A model generated the notes under the pieces. The model worked only from the letters and a program-made list of their open reading frames with translations. It was not told where the DNA came from and searched no databases. Position numbers and translations under genes: made by a program. This document shows, piece after piece, positions 11,540 to 23,580 of a DNA stretch of 64,000 bases. The stretch lies in contig JAMXBD010000962.1 of NCBI GenBank assembly GCA_024138025.1, forward strand, positions 434,001 to 498,000. The letters are read 5' to 3'. This DNA comes from Combretum micranthum (taxonomy: Eukaryota > Streptophyta > Magnoliopsida > Myrtales > Combretaceae). Every line of letters begins with the position of its first letter. Position 1 is the stretch's first letter.

Positions 11540-13030
11540 TGCCCTTAGGTTACACTTCCCACCTCTTGAGATCAAATGGTCTATCTTGAATGGCTCCTTT
11601 TTTAATGGGAGTTAGATCATTACTACAATGTATCATTTGGTATTAATCATTGTAAGGTCTTATCGTGAGCTATGCAATTCCCACTTCAAGTAGACGATCT
11701 TCCTTTAAAGGTGATAGCTTGACTTCAATATACATAAAGTTTTTGCGCTTCTTATAGATTTTATGGCATAAGGAAGACATAGTGTGTCGAGTTAACATCT
11801 TTCACCTTCATTTAACTCATCCTCTATCATTAAAGCAATGAAATGTTCTCTTTTTCTAAGACTCCCTAGGATAATGAAGTCCATGACAAAAGAAACGGTT
11901 CAACTCTTTGACTTTTCCTTTTATCTATCGTCATTTCCTGTTATTTGATGCTTTTGCTTCTAATGACTAGGAACCTATTACTCTTATTCACCTTCTTCTT
12001 CTCCTCCTCTTGACTATTAGTGGAAGATCTCAAACCCCACTTCTAAGATTTTACATGGCCTTTAGCAATTAATATTATCTTAAAGAGATATTTATACACC
12101 AACTTTAATGTAGTCGAAAGATTAAATTGATTGACAAACATGAAGACAATGTAATTTAGGAAAAGATCTGACATCTCCAACAAAAGTTCCAAAGTATTCT
12201 TTAAGCACTACATCATGTTGACCTTTTTATTAAGGGGAAAAAATCTAATCTTGCACCCCCTTTTGGAATTTTGGTGAGAGAATAGGTCCCTAAGCAGTCA
12301 CACAAACATGACATAGGAGGTAACTTTGTTGGCACCTCTCCTTCATCGAATTATAGTTGAATGTTTCACATATAAGACTACAATCTATACTATACTTGCA
12401 TTGTTTCCATCGAATTATAGTTGAATATTTCAATATAAGACTACAATCTATACTATACTTGCATTGTTCATAGGCCTATTAGCATAATATTGACAACACC
12501 TGATGACGAATTGCCCACTTCTCTTTTCAAAGTGCACTCCATTGAACTGCTTTAGCTTAAGCGCATCTACCTTGAAATGTATAAATGGCCACTCCATCAG
12601 TTAGCTCTCCCTACAAGTTGTCAATTGGTTCTTGAGATCTTTATCTCATTATTTAGAGCCACAGTGATTGCATCAAACCATTCTTCATATGCCTTTGTCC
12701 TTACTTCTAGATTTTCAACCCTATCATCTAGGTGTTCAAGCTTCATTCAAGGTGTTGTTTCACTATACTGACCTTTTCATGGTGTAGTTCAAAAACAGTG
12801 AATCATCTATTTCCTCTATTTAATCTTGCAATTTTTTGAAATCTTGCCTCACCTTGGTGATGCACAACTCCACCTTATTGAGCTTGGCACCAAGCGCCAT
12901 CAATATATCCTTCAATCAAGCTCTTTGCCTAGTAATGGAGCGCTATTGATTCAACTTCCTTCAAATAATAAAGATATGTCCTCTTTATGTGATGGCATCA
13001 TCACATTCACTCTCAAAATCTTATTATGAT
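11540..13030 (-). pseudogene. Degenerate Ty3/gypsy gag
   Basis: Minus-strand translation gives pieces typical of plant gypsy gag proteins in the right order. Near 12690 is a coiled-coil-like LDDRVENLEVRTKAYEEWFD. Near 12560 is FKVDALKLKQFNGVHFEKRS, matching the place where gag proteins read K-V-P-E-P-K-x-F-x-G-x-R-x-A-K-E. Near 12150 is SDLFLNYIVFMFVNQFN, matching the conserved D-x-x-F-x-F-M/I-x-G-L segment, followed by a basic KKK linker. These pieces lie in different frames with many stops between them. A later KRKNFMYIEVKLSP near 11750 resembles the lead-in to the protease. The protein cannot be made. The call is by pattern only. Confidence 0.5.
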
Positions 13031-13036
13031 ATCACT

Positions 13037-13437
13037 TGTCATGAAGTTTTACTCGAAGGCATTCTTATGCAAGACTTAAGCACTCTAAAGTCTATTCAAA
13101 AGTCTTAAGTTAGCTTCATAACTTGCACAAAGTGCAGAAAGAAAAAGTAACAACAGATGTTAGAGGAGAATGTATTATATTTAAGAAATAGATGATCTAC
13201 AACTATGTGCATGGCCTATATATACATGAGTTGTATAATCAAATATAATTCCAATATTTGTTTCATCTAAAATTGACAAATAATTCTCACATACCATGTT
13301 ATAAATGCAATCACATACCCTTATTTACTACTATGGTAGACCTCTGCCTTGGACCATAGTTGACCAGGCCATTTTGATTTGGTCCCAAGGCACAAATTGG
13401 GCCTAAATAATGCATATGACTGAGGACAATCTCAACA
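13037..13437 (-). repeat. 5' LTR of the minus-strand gypsy remnant
   Basis: On the minus strand it starts TGTTGAGATTGTCCTCAGTC, a common opening of plant LTRs, and ends CTTCATGACA. It includes a TATATATA box-like segment on the way. The primer-binding-site-like TGATATCAT follows two bases after the end. Only one copy was found in the window. Confidence 0.55.
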
Positions 13438-15473
13438 AATCTTTATCAGTCCATCATTATCAAGCTCCATAAATGAATTTAAATGAGGTCTAGCTAATTG
13501 TTTAAATACAATCAGTTATCCATATAAGTACCTCTGAGTATGGCTTGATTGATATTGGACTTGATCCTACAAACTGTTTTGTAAATTGTACATTACAATT
13601 TTTTTTTTTGGAAATATAAATATGAAAAAATAAAATAAAAAGACCTTTAAATTATGAGAGTCCATTCCTTCTATAACTAGTATATACTATGAGCTTCGAA
13701 AGATTATTATTATCAACCTATTCTCTTACTGAATTATATAGTCGCAGTTAAAAAAGTTGGAAATATTTTGAAGCTAATAACACAGACGCATTATCTGAAG
13801 GCAGAACGGAATCTACATTGCTTTTCGCTTGATAATTTTTTAATTAATCTTTGTCGGGTATTCTGACGGATAATTATTAGTTAGAGAGAACATGAAATAT
13901 AAATAATTAAATCTATAAAATGACAGACCACATACTATGTCCAGCAGTCCAGCTCCAAGCTTATAGTATTATATTTGTCTATTATTTTTATCAAAAAAAT
14001 TATTAGGTGAGACATGCGATTTCTTATTTTACATAAAAATTATAATTAGGAATTTTTTTTAAATCATAAGTAATAAATGTGATTTTAAATTTGCTTTTAA
14101 AATTTATGTGTATTATCTGTGATTTTATAATATATGTGATTTCCAAATTATCTACCATTTACAAATGGAAAAAAAAAAAAAACACATAAGTTGTAGGTTA
14201 CAAATGCTTCTTTACACTTGTCAAAATTGGCATGTATGACCTAAAATTTTATATTAATAATATAATAATTAATTTTCTATCATTTATATTTTAGTATATT
14301 TTATAAATTTGATAAACATATGTTATACTCCATATCAAAGAAGTTCACATGAGCCATAAAAGAAAATCTTCAATAATGTCAGTTGCACGGACTACCAAAA
14401 TTGCGGTCGATACCTACACGTTTTTTAGTTTTTAATTTAGAATTGTTAGGACACCCGTTCAGCTGGACTCTTGTTTGGTTTTCCATTCTTTTTTCGATGG
14501 TCCAACCTTGATTCTTCAATCAAATCTTTTTGATAATAATTGCGGGTGCAATCATGAGACCTACACCATTGTACCCGTGAGAAATCCAAATTATTGTGTC
14601 CCGTGATATTCGATTCAACTTAAATTAGTAAAAGCTGCGGCTTATCCACTGTGTAATCGATCCCTGTTAAAAATAATTATAAGACAGGTTGAAGAAGCCA
14701 TTCCATTTATTTATTCATAAATAACATAAACAGTACTATAATATATAATTAGATATTTAAATTTTAAAATTAATCAGTTTAATATCTGAACTTTATAATT
14801 AATCAATTTAACATTTAAAAAAACTTTCTGTCCATATCAATAATATCTCTATCATATTAGTTAAAAACACCATATAAGATAACAGTATCAATTAATTACA
14901 TATTTTATTAAAATTCAAGTATAATCCACTATATTAACCTCATTCAAATTTGGCGTATTTACTCAATTTAACTCCATAACAATCACATGAGGTCTGGCCA
15001 AAGAAAAAAAAAAGCCTCAAGTGAGATTCAAATTCAATTGTTACAGGAGCAATTCATTAATGTTCAAAGTTGACAGAATAGAATGATACCAATCCTATTT
15101 TAATAATAAGAAAATTATTTTGATGAGTTGAGTGTAAATTAATTTTAAGAGTTGAACTCATTAAGTATTATTTCAATTCAAACTCAAACAAAAAATTCTG
15201 ACTCCAATCAAATATGAATTTAAAAAAAATTTCAAGTTAAGTTTGATGTGAAATTTAGTACCCTACCATCTCAATTTGACTCATGTATAGTCTTTAACAC
15301 CTCTTCGACAACATGAGGACTGCTACTACCAACAAGTCAACAGATGTAATATGAGGTTTTTGTTAATTAAATAAGAAATCAAAAAATGAAAAATATATTG
15401 AAGTATTTGAGGGCATCTTCCGCTCCAAAATTTGTCAGGATTGACATATGGTTGTGAATTATTGCAGCCCGCC
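13438..15473. other. AT-rich intergenic DNA, nothing firm
   Basis: No coding frame. A weak inverted-repeat pattern (A/T-rich words such as TTAATATCTGAACTTTA) occurs at about 14745-14945 and may be an old MITE. Otherwise I see nothing. Confidence 0.35.
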
Positions 15474-15515
15474 GGCAATCAACCGTCAGCCGTCGGCAAT
15501 CAACCGCCAGCCGTG
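15474..15515. repeat. Two tandem copies of a GC-rich 21-bp unit
   Basis: GGCAATCAACCG(T/C)CAGCCGT occurs at 15474-15494 and again at 15495-15515, with one or two differences. It stands out as a GC-rich island in A/T-rich DNA. No function is suggested by the surroundings. Confidence 0.8.
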
Positions 15516-16021
15516 GGGAGTTGTACCATCAGAGTAAGGTGTGGTGGTGATAATGTTAATGAATACAAAGCACGGCTACTTTTTCGTAATCAACAACTTT
15601 AGCTAGGAAGCCAACTATTTCGCCCTCATCAAACAATGTACATCTAACAAACGTAGCAATCATTTGATTTTGTCGGATTCTTGTTCATATGACACATTTA
15701 TTGTTTTGTTTATTATCAATTCGTCGTCCTTCCGAAACTTACCTTAAAATGAGGAGATTGAGACAGAGAATTGCAATCATGTTGTAAATTATGACTTCCC
15801 CTTTTAGCGGCTTTCTTGGCCAAAAGGTAAAGCAAGTAGCATTATTGGTTACTATTACTTATTCTTGTTAATTATATCAGCCTTTTTGGGATCATTCAGT
15901 TTTCGTTTCCCCTCGCATAAAATCTATCTAGTTTCCTTTTATAATGAAAATGGTAAGGTTAATTACATTTGAAGATATTTAACTTCTATTGTCTGTACAC
16001 TTACCTCCTAACTTTTGTTAA

Positions 16022-16249
16022 TACACAACATGGAATGAAATAAGGTTAAAAAGATTTTAGTAATTTTTTTTATTTATGATTTGGGATATTTTTGAAAAAA
16101 AAAATAAAAAATTGTTTCCGATAAGAAATAGCAATTCCACTATCAAAGACAAGGAACAAGGATTTCTAATTTGTTTCACATTACATGAAATAAACATTCT
16201 TTATATAAAATTTTGTACAGACCAAATAAGGAAATAACTATTTTTTAGT
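16022..16249. mobile_element. MITE, family shared with 11087-11305
   Basis: A noncoding 230-bp segment whose right half matches that of 11087-11305 at most positions over about 90 bases. The left part is more diverged. The region 15516-16021 before it shows nothing I recognise. Confidence 0.5.
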
Positions 16250-17510
16250 AATAAAGCCAAAACACTAATTACATTTAAGTCCTAATAGCATGAAAAGTTT
16301 ATTTTTTTTCCCTTTTTATTTATTTATTTTTTATTTTTTTAAGAAACTTATTGTGGAAAATTCACTTCTTGGGAAGTTGTGTTTGGGGTGGGGGGAGGAT
16401 AAGTATACAAGTACGGAAATTAAGAGGGTTAAATTTTTATTTAATTAAAAGAAGGACGTAACCAACTTTTTTAAGAAATTAAAAAATTCGTCAAAAAAAA
16501 CAAGAAATTAAACACAATTCCGTACTGCAATATCCTTTTGATAATATATTCAATTGATTTTCAATCCTTTGATCAACATATGAATTAATTCAAATTTCAA
16601 CATGCCTGTGAGGCGTCCATATACATAGAAAAAAGTCATGTTAAAAAATTATTGAAATGGATAGAGAAAAAATAAATAATTTAGTTGAGCATCCACCGGA
16701 AGATGTATTAATTGAGTAACCGTACAGCATGGTTAAATTTTTCATATATTATCCATAAATGATGGGGATTTGGAAGAGTTTTGTGTCATATATTTAAAAT
16801 AATATAATAAGTAAACGAAAAGAGAAAAGTTAAAATAAGTATTTTTGAGGCAGTTATCTGGGAAGATACAGTAATTACCACCTCAAATACCTGTATTAAA
16901 CCATTCCACTCTAAGATATCTAAAATTTAGTGGTAAAGGAATCATGTTGATTTATGCCGTCATATTTTGGTTGTTACTTATTAAAAAAGTTGTCTTGGGA
17001 GGGATTTTGGAGAAGCAATGCCTATAAATCATTTACATATTTAATTATATAATATATTTTAATATCTGCAATATAAATTATTGTTACTGATTATATAATA
17101 TAATATATATATATATATTAAGTATGCTACCACTAGTTATATATAGTTATATTTATGTATGTATATGAAGTTTATTTAATGTGGACATCACTTGTCCCAG
17201 CCATACGGGACGATAGGTGAGTGGTGAAATCGGAGATTATTTCATGGAGTGAATATATTCCTAAACCACCAGATCGTGTTCAAAGGCATATAGATTCTAA
17301 CATTTATTTAGGAATTTACGTTATCTTTGGATTCGCTTTTAGGATATGGAATATATGCGTCAAAACCTGCCTCCCATTTCTTCTTTTTTACTGTCCTGCG
17401 TAGGTCAAAAAGGTGGCTGATCACAGACATAAAATCGCAAAAGATAGAAAAGAGAACTTTCAAGTGAGCCTAGACAAATCAAATCTCAGCTTACCTGTAA
17501 ACTTTTTGAA
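16250..17510. other. Nothing recognised
   Basis: AT-rich with several poly-A/T tracts. A 60-codon frame at 17221-17403 lies in a slightly less AT-rich patch (17185-17400) but has no motif, homologue or splice context that I can see. Confidence 0.35.
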
Positions 17511-18862
17511 AAGAAATTATCTATATGCAACAAATTAGATGATTTTAATCACAAAATAATCAATGCTAAACTGTATATTAAAAATGAGATTCGCGGTTTT
17601 ATACAATAATCGTATTTTAGAGATGTGATTCTATCAAATATCATAATATTAAATCGCATCGCCAAAAAGTGAATCTCATATATAAGATGCGATTCATTGA
17701 ACATGAATCGTGTCTATAAGATTCGATTCACGTGTAATATTTATAAATTATTAAATCGCAACTATTAGTATTGATAACTTGGTAATTATTCTTATCTAGT
17801 TTGTATTTTCATAATTTGTATTCGTACAGGTTGTTAATCATCCAATTTATTCCAATATAATCTCTAAACACTTATCGAAATGCACAAGTCTGCCACTATA
17901 ATTGGAACTTCCCATCATGATTCTGGATGCATACTGGCAATCAATCACCGAAAATGGTTTTCAATCATCAAACTTAACCACTCAATTAAATCTATCTTAC
18001 GGTCTATGGAAACTTATCTTTAGTTGATTGGTTCTATACGAGCTTCCAACCTCTATTCTGTATTGTTTTACACAGTTAATAGGATTTTGTTAGTGTACTT
18101 TAATATTAGATAATTTATCATCCAAAATGTCTATGAAAGCATTTAATCTTAAATTATGACTAATCTACATGACATGTATAATTAAATCAATGAACCACGT
18201 TTATTTGGATTGTTTTCAAATCATGTAGTACCAAAACGTGGATTGCCCTCCTAAGTGATTATAGTGCTTTTCTACAGCGGTAATCGAAGAGTTAGATCCA
18301 TAGTCATAGGGAGGTTGTTGAGAATTTGTGAGAGGTTAGGTTGCGGCGCTAGAACTTGAGGAGAACACTCACTGTGGTGAAAGCAATGATGGTAACAATG
18401 CGTCAAACAAGCAGCGGCAGGGAATCTTTTGAGACAGTAAGCCAAGATGATAATGCGGGTATTAAAAGGAAAAAAACAAAGTAGGAGAAATTATATAACA
18501 ACCAATCCATTCAAAAAAAAAAATTACACAAATATAAATTATACAAAATTAATTATCAAAATATCGATACGAAGACACGGTTTTGTTATTAACACATGAG
18601 TTACATGTATAAAATATGACTCATAGGTTAATACATAAATTGCATCATAGAAATGTAATTCATTAATGTACCACACAATTATAATAAGTACATTAGTGAA
18701 TGGCATTTACAACATATAATTTAGCATTGTACAACTTTTGTTAAATCGTAGTTTAAAAATGCAACTATTTAAAAAAATTATAAGACATATGGGGAACATG
18801 TGATTTAATATATTGATTATTTTGTAATTAAAATCATCTTATTTGGATTTAGGAAATTTAAA
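17511..18862. mobile_element. 1.35-kb non-autonomous DNA transposon with terminal inverted repeats
   Basis: The left end holds AGATGATTTTAATCACAAAA (about 17537) and the right end, read on the minus strand, holds AGATGATTTTAATTACAAAA (about 18837). The match continues through the adjoining AATAATCAAT and a little outward, giving arms of about 35-45 bases. The flanks just inside both arms contain many related short words of the form GATGCGATTCA or TGCAATTTA, partly inverted (17580-17770 and 18590-18790). The centre (about 17830-18480) is of different composition and unrelated to the arms; it may be captured host DNA. No transposase frame is present. Confidence 0.6.
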
Positions 18863-19890
18863 AAAAATGAAAAATGAAAAATTTGTTAGCAGACAGTATT
18901 TCGCCCTTAAAAAGTATGTCCACGTAAAGTTTAAATGTTAGATGTGCACAATCCTTGCCATATATGACACCAAGTAATTATTGTTTTTATTTTTTATTTT
19001 TTTCTATTCCAAGGCCATTGACGAGTGAGTAATTATCTTTTAAATATTGATATTGTTGTTTCCATATTTAGATATCAAGGAGTTTTTATTTGGCTTATTA
19101 TTGTTGATAGATTTATTTTATAATATGCTGATGCTCGAGGAGAAAAGGTAAAATTAATTTCTTAAAGGTGATGGGTGCCACTTCTGTATCCTGGCAAAGA
19201 CTGCAGTGGTAGAGAGTCGATTAGGGATACACTCATATAAGGTGGTTTTAAGTGAATAAATATTTTTTTCGTATAATTTTTTAGCAATCCTTCAAGATTC
19301 TTAGAAGAAGAAGAATTATTATTACTTGAAGATGACTTATGGCCAGTAAAAGAGAGTGGTCATTGGGCATTAATATTTGTTAACATCCTCTATTCAGGAT
19401 GTATCAAATAAGATTATGAGATCGTATAATGTATTACATATGTACTGTATATAACTCTACTTATTTATATACCGTATTTCAATAAAAGATGTTACTACAA
19501 ATACATAAAAAAAAATCATTATTATTTTTTTTCCCTTATAGCATAATGAAAAGTTGACTATAACGTCAATTCGAAACATAGCTAAGCACTTTGAGTTTCA
19601 AGGTTCACCGTAATTTACGAAGATGATGATGCAAAAGTATGGTCCAGGGATGTGATGTATGCTTAAGCATGCACACTAATGACGAAACTCACGTGCAAAA
19701 AAGCAGAGGGTAGAGGAATTTCAGAGCAAGTTGCTTCAACTTTATAAAGTTGATTTGGAATCCGTTAAAAAAAATAAAATAAAATAAAAACCTTAAAGTA
19801 GGAATAGATTGCCTTTTGTTTGTTAGATTCCATCAATTATTTAGTACTTTCGTATATATAAATTACAAATACACTTAATCCCTTTGAAAA
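18863..19890. other. Nothing recognised
   Basis: AT-rich intergenic DNA. No frame, inverted repeat or promoter-like signal that I can support. Confidence 0.35.
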
Positions 19891-19891
19891 T

Positions 19892-20340
19892 GTGGAGTTA
19901 AATTCCCAAATCTCAAAAAGTTGCATTTAGGACCCCAAAGTATTGAAAATCCATGTCTTTTAAAATTTAGGGTCTAAACACATCATTCCATGATAAAGGG
20001 TTCGGTGTAAATGAAGAAACACGAGATATGTTGCAATTGTCCTAATTATCTATAGGCAAATTTCCTTTAATATGTCTTATCAACATTTATATATTCTAGT
20101 CAATAATGAATGATTTTATTTGGAATTGTGCAGTTAAATCCCTAAATCTTTGAAAAAGTTGCATTTGGGACCCTAAACTACTGAAATTTCGTTGTTTTAA
20201 AAATTTAAGGGTCAAAACACACGATTTCAATGTAAATGAAGGAGCATAAGAAGTGTATTTGCAAATTATCCTATGACTTTTTTTTTCTTTCATATGTATT
20301 CATTAATATTTGTATATTCTAGTTAATGAAAAAATGGTTT
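19892..20340. repeat. Tandem duplication, period about 236 bp, noncoding
   Basis: GTGGAGTTAAATTCCCAAAT at 19892 recurs as GTGCAGTTAAATCCCTAAAT near 20128. The match goes on through AAAAAGTTGCATTT(A/G)GGACCC, TTTTAAAATTTA(A)GGGT, GTAAATGAA and a shared ATATTCTAGT(C/T)AAT end. Two diverged copies are present. The minus frame at 20096-20293 runs across the second copy and is not a gene. Confidence 0.75.
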
Positions 20341-20946
20341 TATAAATCATTTTCGTTACTTATATTAATATCAATAGTCAAAATCATGAGAGGATGAGAA
20401 ATACATCCAAAGTCAATTTTTACTTCAATAATCATACAATATTGGGTTTTTTTCCTTTTTTTTTACATATTTCTTCCTTTACATGGGAATATTTAAAAGG
20501 AAAGTGGGGATAATATATTAAAGACACAAAGATTAGAAAGTTAAAAGAAATTAGGTGTTTCAACAATTTTGTCGATGGGACCGTTCAGTCAACTATCTAA
20601 CCTTTAAAATAAATATAGTAATTGAAATATTAAATATGTTCCATTGATAATGATGGGACCAATCTCATTAAAATTAATAATAGGACCATAGAATTTTCCA
20701 AAAAATTAAATTTGGCTTCCTAATCTTTAATAACTTTGTAGACACCTTGACATTTATTTTTGTCAAATTATTGTTAATTTTAGTATACATATAACTAAAT
20801 TAAACAAATTTTTTTGCAACTATAAGTATTAAAAATTAGGAATGAAAATTAGAAAAATAAATCAAATTAAGGGAAATAAATATAATGAATGTAATATATA
20901 TACATAATATGGTATTATAATTTCTGAAAAAAAAAAAAAAGGTTAC
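20341..20946. other. Nothing recognised
   Basis: AT-rich spacer ending in a 14-A run at about 20931, just before the DUF7745 retroelement. Confidence 0.35.
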
Positions 20947-21423
20947 TGTTTATTGTCTTCAACCTCCGGCCACCTGATGAGCCATTTTCGAGCTCATTTT
21001 CGACCCGTTTTTCACAAACCAAACACACATTTTAAAACTAGGCATGGAGTAGTTTGTTTTGATATATAATTTAGGCATATTGATCAACAATAAAGATTTC
21101 AAATCCGGACTTGAAATTTGAAAAAAACTCATTTTTTAGTTTACGAAAAAATCTAAAAATCCGAAAATTTCGCTAAAATCTCAAACCACGACAGCCGCAC
21201 CCAAAGCCACCAAAGTTCATCAGCCACCGTTCATCTTTTCGAATATCATTCATTTGCGAATTAAAGCTTATTTTATCCGATTCGTGTCGATTGGGATCCC
21301 TGCATCCACGCGCCGACCCAATCCTTCCTCCGTCGACATTAGCAAATATTCACAGGAATTTCATTTCCATCCTTCAACGCGCGTGGCTTCTCCTCCCAGG
21401 TAAAGTTCATATTCCTCTTTTCT

Positions 21424-21469
<46 letters not shown>

Positions 21470-22990
21470 GGAAAATAAAATAGAAAAAATAAAAAATAGT
21501 ATATAATTATAATATCAAAATCTATTATGAATGTATTGTGTTATTAAAAAAAATTCAAAACATGTAAAATTAGTAATAGCTTTAATCATGTAGTATAGTC
21601 ATTATAATTAAATTTTCTTTCTCTTTTCTTGTAAATGAATGTTTGTCTCATAAATTTGTTCTAAAAATATTAATTTGAAATTTAGGATCTAATTTGTCAT
21701 GATATAGTTTTTGAATGTTCTATCTTTTTGCATTAATATGGTAATGATCTTGTTTTTGTGATAAAATTGAATTTTTTTTTTATATGTATCATGTTAGGTA
21801 CTTATTCGTAGAATTACATTAAGATCTTGTCATTGATAATATAAGTATAATTACGCCATAATCATAAAGAATATAAAATTTTTAGAGTTTAAGGTTTACA
21901 ACATTTGAAATTGTGTGATCATGTATGATGATAGTAATTAAGATTTCTTTTACGCCATGATTTCCCCTTATTATAATATAGTGATGACCTTGATTGTAAT
22001 AATATTGAATTTTATGATTTCACCATATATGAAACCACATTGAAATCTTACCTTTCATAATGTAATTTCAATGATATATAAATCCTGATTATGCCATGAT
22101 ATTGTTTTATTAAAATTAGCTTGTTAAATATTGATATTCCTTATAATATTTTTATTCTTGATGATATGTAAGATTAATTTATGTGCATGATATGTGGTTA
22201 TGATTTCTTGTTCAAAATTTTTGTCACATAGAAAAGTCCAATTTTTATTAAAAAAACCTCAAATTAATAGATTTAGGATCCATATCGAAAAATAAATTTT
22301 GTTAAAATTAATAAAATTTAATAAACTTAAAGCGAAAAGATTTCAAAAAAAATTCTAAAATTAACCAACAAATTAAATTTTTCTTAAAGAACTGCGTGTA
22401 GTCTGATCGCGATTAGCGGGTAAGTAGGCACCTAAATAGGTGACTTAAATATATACAAAAAAAAATATTTTTGTGAATTTGTTTGATTTGTTAGTTTAGT
22501 TTAGAATATATGAATATTGATAGAATTTGATAAGATTTGATTAATTTGAATATTTCGAGTTTTAGATTATATATGATTATTGATGGAATTTGATTAGTAT
22601 TTTTGTGCATATTAGACATATGTTTAGTTAATTAGATCCTGATAAATAGTTTAAAATTTGAAGTTAGGGTATAAAAGAAAGTAATTTAAATTTGGAAAGT
22701 TAAAGCGGTAACCGTTTAAGTTTTAATAGGTTAGCCCCCGAACTCAAGTTAATTTTTTGTTCTCATTTTCAAAACAATTTTTTTGCAGATCAGTATCAAA
22801 ACCAAAATCAACCTACCCATTGGTTTTGGTTTATTTTTTCTCTCGACTTTAGTCGAGGGCGACTCCGAAATATTTTAAAAATTCAAAATTTCTTTTAATT
22901 CATAGTCGAGGATTCGTATTGAATGGGTTAGGGTTTAGTACGAATCGAATTAAAGGAAATCGAACCAAAAATCGAAAACTAGGCTCGACA
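20947..22990 (+). repeat. Left LTR of the DUF7745 retroelement
   Basis: The part from 21186 on matches the right LTR at nearly every position, apart from a (TAA)n microsatellite at 21426-21469 (about 15 units here, 6 in the other copy). The end is CTCGACA. The first 240 bases have no counterpart in the right LTR because that copy is truncated at its start. Confidence 0.75.
21426..21469 (+). repeat. (TAA)n microsatellite inside the left LTR
   Basis: About 15 uninterrupted TAA units; the matching place in the right LTR (25687-25704) has 6. Confidence 0.9.
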
Positions 22991-23580
22991 ACTTGGCGAC
23001 TCCACTAGGGACATTTTTAGAGGGCTAGCCACTTTATGCTTTTCATATATAAATTACTTACTTTCTTTTTTTTAAATATCTTGTATATTTGTAAATATTT
23101 GTGCTAACCATGTGCTTATGTGCAGATATTATCTATATAGAGTTATTGGAAGGGATATTTATTTTTGAAAAAATGTGTGCTAGATGTGGTCAAACCCGGC
23201 CACCTTAGATAACTTAGGATGGGAGGCACCAGTAGGTCTCGGGTGTTGTGGTTATCTACCATTCGAGACACGAATTAGCCTCTTACTTTGTTAATGTGGC
23301 CCGTGACCCATTAATTGGGGGACCTTTAGAGCCCACCCTCCTTGCATTCACTACATGAAGGAGATGATGATCAAGCTTTGTAGCCCATTAAAGTGTTTTT
23401 TAAATTTTTTTTACAAAACAAAAGTTGAATTTATAGGAGTTAACTTTCTCTTGTAATCCATTATGTAAATGTGTCTTGTAAATCCTTGTAACCTCGTTTC
23501 TGTCTTTGTATTCAGTTTAGTGTACCATGAAAATGTATATACCGTATTAACACATCTCTTTGTAATAAGAAAATAAGGAA
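22991..23580 (+). other. Primer-binding site and leader of the DUF7745 retroelement
   Basis: TTGGCGACTCCACTAGGGAC at 22993-23012 is the likely primer-binding site. A leader of nearly 600 bases follows with no long frame. It contains a GC-richer block (23185-23380: CCCGGCCACC, GGGAGGCACC, CCCACCCTCC). Long leaders, sometimes with an intron, are known in Ogre-like elements; no intron can be proven here. Confidence 0.55.

Larger units (their letters stand above)
11540..13437 (-). mobile_element. Ty3/gypsy-like retrotransposon remnant, minus strand
   Basis: Reading leftwards from 13437 there is a 401-bp segment bounded by TG..CA (the 5' LTR), then two bases, then TGATATCATAATAAG, which resembles the initiator-tRNA-Met primer site TGGTATCAGAGCC. 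After that comes a much-broken gag region. No polymerase and no second LTR are seen on the left, so the element is truncated. Order and spacing of LTR, primer site and gag support the call. Confidence 0.55.

Noticed and set aside
12577..13029. + strand frames of 64-67 codons
   Set aside because: They are antisense to the gypsy gag remnant read on the minus strand.
17221..17403. 60-codon + strand frame in less AT-rich DNA
   Set aside because: No domain, no start context and no neighbour; insufficient to call a gene.
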